Assembly: GCF_001713395.1 (NCBI RefSeq)
Contig: NZ_CP016450.1
Span: forward strand, 1,798,001 to 1,862,000
Length of the DNA: 64,000 nucleotides
Reading direction: 5' to 3'
DNA from: Sinorhizobium sp. RAC02
GTDB lineage: Bacteria > Pseudomonadota > Alphaproteobacteria > Rhizobiales > Rhizobiaceae
The notes beneath the pieces were generated by a model. The model saw only the letters and a list, made by a program, of their open reading frames with translations, searched no databases and had not been told where the DNA came from. The position numbers were made by a program, and so were the translations under genes. Below, piece after piece: positions 63,617-64,000 of this stretch (within the stretch, counting starts at the first letter, position 1; each line of letters starts with the position of its first letter).

Positions 63617-64000
63617 ATGATCTCGACGAACAGTTTCGCCCTTTGCGCCCTGCTGCTTGCCGGAATTGCCGGCCTCGCGTTGCGCTCCTCGCCCGTAGAG
63701 GCGGAAAATACCGGAATACCTGCGATAAAGCCGCTCGGCTTTGCCGCCGACATGCCGTCGAAGGACGTCATCACCAATGCCATTCCGCGGCTGGACACTG
63801 CGGAGCCGGTCAGTGCTGCGTTGCGCGACGGCCTCGATGCCCTTTCCAACCGGGATGCCGCAGCCGCCATGGCTGCACGCGACCGCTTGGCCTCCGACAG
63901 CCTCGACCGGCATATCCTGACCTGGGCGATTGCCGTCTCCGGCCAGCGTGGCGTGCCCTCCTGGGAAATTGCCGCCGCCCAGCGCGAGCTGAAGGGTTGG
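63617..64000 (+). CDS. Soluble lytic murein transglycosylase, N-terminal part (window edge)
   Basis: The frame from the ATG at 63617 runs off the right edge, so only 128 residues are seen. It has a signal sequence (MISTNSFALCALLLAGIAGLALRSSPVEA) and then a helical Ala-rich stretch (LRDGLDALSNRDAAAAMAARDRLASDSLDRHILTWAIAVSG), which fits the superhelical N-terminal domain of Slt-type enzymes. Catalytic residues are outside the window. The dapA-divergent position is usual for this gene in rhizobia. An earlier ATG at 63612 meets a stop at once. Confidence 0.75.
   Translation, partial: MISTNSFALCALLLAGIAGLALRSSPVEAENTGIPAIKPLGFAADMPSKDVITNAIPRLDTAEPVSAALRDGLDALSNRDAAAAMAARDRLASDSLDRHILTWAIAVSGQRGVPSWEIAAAQRELKGW

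Overview
The window is a stretch of ordinary chromosome from a high-GC alphaproteobacterium, most likely a member of the Rhizobiaceae (Rhizobium, Sinorhizobium or Shinella type; the genus cannot be fixed from sequence reading alone). The evidence is the gene content and order: pssA-psd, cimA linked to cysS, a nadABC operon with a NUDIX-type NAD regulator, rpoZ-rsh-acpS-lepB-rnc-era, smpB-dapA, TIGR02301, DUF2062 and DUF3563 proteins, and short palindromic repeats typical of rhizobial intergenic regions. I found no tRNA, rRNA, CRISPR, prophage or insertion sequence. Gene density is close to 90%, with many 4-base ATGA/GTGA overlaps.

Layout. 1-8.3 kb: the end of an SDR oxidoreductase, a small lytic transglycosylase lipoprotein, a branched-chain amino acid binding protein, a MarR-controlled EmrAB-like efflux operon, and the phosphatidylethanolamine operon (psd-pssA). 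8.4-15.4 kb: a glyoxalase-family gene broken by a one-base frameshift, an Atm1-type ABC exporter, a large LysM protein, a LOG-family protein and RarD. 15.4-21 kb: a six-gene minus-strand operon cysS - three tandem GFA paralogues - proline iminopeptidase - citramalate synthase. 21-25.3 kb: two related microproteins, an HMCES/YedK protein, a Nudix/TIGR02301 pair, two hypotheticals and a nucleotidyltransferase. 25.4-33.8 kb: an operon ygfZ-HD hydrolase-tyrosine phosphatase-NUDIX regulator, then mscS, sodC and nadABC with a clear palindromic operator in front of nadA.

33.8-48.8 kb: an MFS permease, CorA, a vapBC toxin-antitoxin pair, MOSC and HD proteins, a DUF2339 giant, PaaI-recO, an L,D-transpeptidase, a VOC/SRPBCC/ArsR set, a Tat-exported class A beta-lactamase and Tex. 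49.0-53.5 kb: the most interesting locus, an orphan polyamine-type binding protein overlapping a membrane GGDEF-EAL protein, resembling the NspS-MbaA polyamine/c-di-GMP system of Vibrio, followed by a GDPD-family protein. 53.5-64 kb: era-rnc-lepB, acpS, DUF2062, DUF3563, rsh, rpoZ, a NYN-domain protein, smpB-dapA and the start of a soluble lytic transglycosylase.

Two observations cut across regions. A short repeat family with the core GCTGGAATTGCYCTA occurs at four places, and each time its terminal CTA (TAG on the other strand) is exactly the stop codon of the neighbouring gene. NAD synthesis appears to be wired locally: a candidate NadQ-like regulator lies 1.5 kb from nadC, and a perfect 7+1+7 palindrome sits in the nadA promoter region.
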